Assembly: GCA_021397835.1 (NCBI GenBank)
Contig: JAJFZO010000087.1
Span: forward strand, 1 to 64,000
Origin: Moringa oleifera
Taxonomy: Eukaryota > Streptophyta > Magnoliopsida > Brassicales > Moringaceae
Direction: 5' to 3'
DNA length: 64,000 nucleotides
The translations under genes were made by a program, and so were the position numbers. The notes beneath the pieces are model-generated. The model was not told the DNA's origin and did no database searches. It worked only from the letters and a program-made list of their open reading frames with translations. Positions 62,901 to 64,000 of the stretch are shown here, piece after piece (the first letter of the stretch is position 1; every line of letters begins with the position of its first letter).

Positions 62901-63886
62901 GGTTATTCTTTAGTTAAGCTGAATATGGAGCTTCTTCCTATACATTTTCTTTTAAGGCTGGTTATTGCATGAATCTACCATTGTCTTTGGACAATATGAG
63001 CTACCCCTTTGAGTTCTAGTTTCTCTCGTTGTGGTTGTTAGGGTTTGATTAGGTTCAGGCTTCTAAAGGCTAGGCTTTTGAAGATATTTGTTAGGTATTA
63101 CTTCATTTAATTAATTTAAATTTTCATTTGATAATGGACTGGTAATTAGATGAAATCAGATAGGTTACCACTGCCTTAATCTCATGAAATTAGAACCTGA
63201 TTATGTTCATTCCTCGTTAGAGAAAAATCCTGCTTATGTTGAAAGTAGGAAGCAGTGGTCTGTCATGATCTCTTTTTTCTCAGTTTCTGCATGTTGTCTC
63301 TATCCTGATGGAGCTGCTCACTTTATAGCTCTTTGGGTGTGTAGGTTGATGCTACAAAGCGCGGTGGGATTGCTAGATTTATAAACCATTCTTGTGAGGT
63401 GATAGACTGAAGTTCTTGTATGAGTCGTGAGTTATTAAATGCTTGGCTCTCATGATCAAGATGCTTGATTTTGCAGCCTAATTGTTACACCAAGGTTATA
63501 AGTGTCGAGGGTCAGAAAAAAATTTTCATCTATGCGAAACGACATATATCTGCTGGTGAAGAGATTACTTACAATTACAAGTTTCCTTTGGAGGAGAAAA
63601 AAATTCCCTGCAACTGTGGTTCTAAGAAGTAAGATCCGTGGTTTTTTATGTTTTTAACTATGTGATCTTGTATACTTCTTTTTGTATAGCAGAGTTCTTT
63701 GATGCTTATAATTTCAGAAGGTTAATGAGGCTAATAACATTTTTCTTCAAATGATACTAAGAAAATCTAGAAGCACTTCGTGAAAGCTACGCGTATGTAC
63801 AATGTTCAATTAATTTAAGCAAACTTGAATCTTATTTGTTTTAACCGTTCTTGATTTTGGTCAGGTGTCGTGGATCATTAAACTAG
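56974..63886 (+). CDS. ATXR7: Histone-lysine N-methyltransferase, ATXR7/SDG25 type
   Basis: Sixteen exons join in frame to 1,365 residues: 56974-57143, 57223-57835, 57944-58060, 58558-58881, 58962-59309, 59397-59711, 59855-60698, 60803-60919, 61049-61237, 61507-61692, 61871-62313, 62404-62526, 62788-62868, 63345-63398, 63477-63628 and 63865-63886. GYF-like regions occur at about 120-180 ([20 protein letters not shown]) and 262-320 ([20 protein letters not shown]). The SET domain at about 1223-1345 has [35 protein letters not shown] and [10 protein letters not shown]. The post-SET zinc site is CNCGSKKCRGSLN at the end. All SET hallmarks are intact. The Arabidopsis relative methylates histone H3 lysine 4 and supports FLC expression; the same role here is inferred. 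Exons 8-10 are repeated modules, all symmetric (phase 1-1). Exon 8 uses an acceptor inside former coding sequence. Confidence 0.93.
60803..61960 (+). repeat. Tandem exon modules within the ATXR7-type gene
   Basis: Exons 8, 9, 10 and the start of 11 repeat one module of about 62 residues: [20 protein letters not shown] (exon 9), [20 protein letters not shown] (exon 10), [16 protein letters not shown] (exon 11 start), and in shortened form [20 protein letters not shown] (exon 8). [15 protein letters not shown] matches [15 protein letters not shown]. The introns are related too: GGTTCTCTATTCTTGTGTGCAG before exon 9 resembles the end of the intron before exon 11 (TTGGTCTCTGTGTTTG). The duplications therefore copied genomic DNA. 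Confidence 0.88.
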
Positions 63887-64000
63887 CAAGTAAATATTGT
63901 TGCTGATACAGGTATATACTGTACACAATTGTTCTTTGGACCTTTTTTTTTTAATATATAAAGGTTTTACATGTTACACTATTTGATCTTTTCTGTGCTT
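63887..64000 (+). other. Start of the 3' untranslated region of the ATXR7-type gene
   Basis: Sequence after the TAG at 63884-63886, running to the window edge. No polyadenylation signal can be confirmed within it. Confidence 0.6.

Overview
This is nuclear DNA from a flowering plant, very probably a dicot. The evidence is an Arabidopsis-type CCCTAAA telomere array at the left edge, intron-rich genes with GT-AG introns, plant-only gene families, and AT-rich intergenic DNA full of decayed plant transposons. The telomeric C-strand reads 5'->3' from base 1, so the window looks like the left end of a chromosome or scaffold, running inward. The species cannot be fixed from the sequence alone.

Layout. 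1-1765: telomeric heptamers in three blocks (CCCCGAA, CCCTAAA, CCCCGAA) that grade into GC-rich degenerate repeats. 1766-7177: subtelomeric DNA with a two-exon remnant of shikimate dehydrogenase and perhaps one tiny plus-strand gene. 7178-9617 (minus): a seven-exon membrane-anchored receptor-like kinase with unusual catalytic motifs. 11.2-19.6 kb: AT-rich repeat country with a near-perfect hairpin, a DUF1985-like fragment and a decayed Ty1/copia element. 19.66-34.3 kb (plus): a compact gene island with a DnaJ-X co-chaperone (10 exons, one GC-AG intron), a UDP-rhamnose/UDP-galactose transporter of the NST-KT family (5 exons) and a large coiled-coil protein with UVR-like motifs (3 exons). 36.27-36.97 kb (minus): a broken cellulose synthase that keeps introns. 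38.1-55.45 kb: a transposon cluster. It holds a Ty3/gypsy integrase remnant, a 5.5-kb CACTA element with a matching 3-bp target-site duplication (GAA) that carries pieces of a 5-phosphatase gene and a cysteine-rich receptor-like kinase gene, and a 9.95-kb Mutator-like element with an exact 9-bp duplication (AAAAACTAT) that carries a mutated Ulp1-like protease gene and a dead MURA transposase gene. 56.97-63.89 kb (plus): a full 16-exon ATXR7/SDG25-type histone methyltransferase gene with an internal series of duplicated exons.

The cellular genes do not form one pathway. The DnaJ-transporter pair recalls a gene pair that I remember being linked in Arabidopsis (At1g21070/At1g21080 and At1g76670/At1g76700). 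The most interesting signals are the two transposons with exact boundaries and foreign cargo, the exon amplification in the methyltransferase, and the mixed telomere array. Exon joints were placed by eye from splice sites, reading frame and remembered family sequence. No alignment was run.
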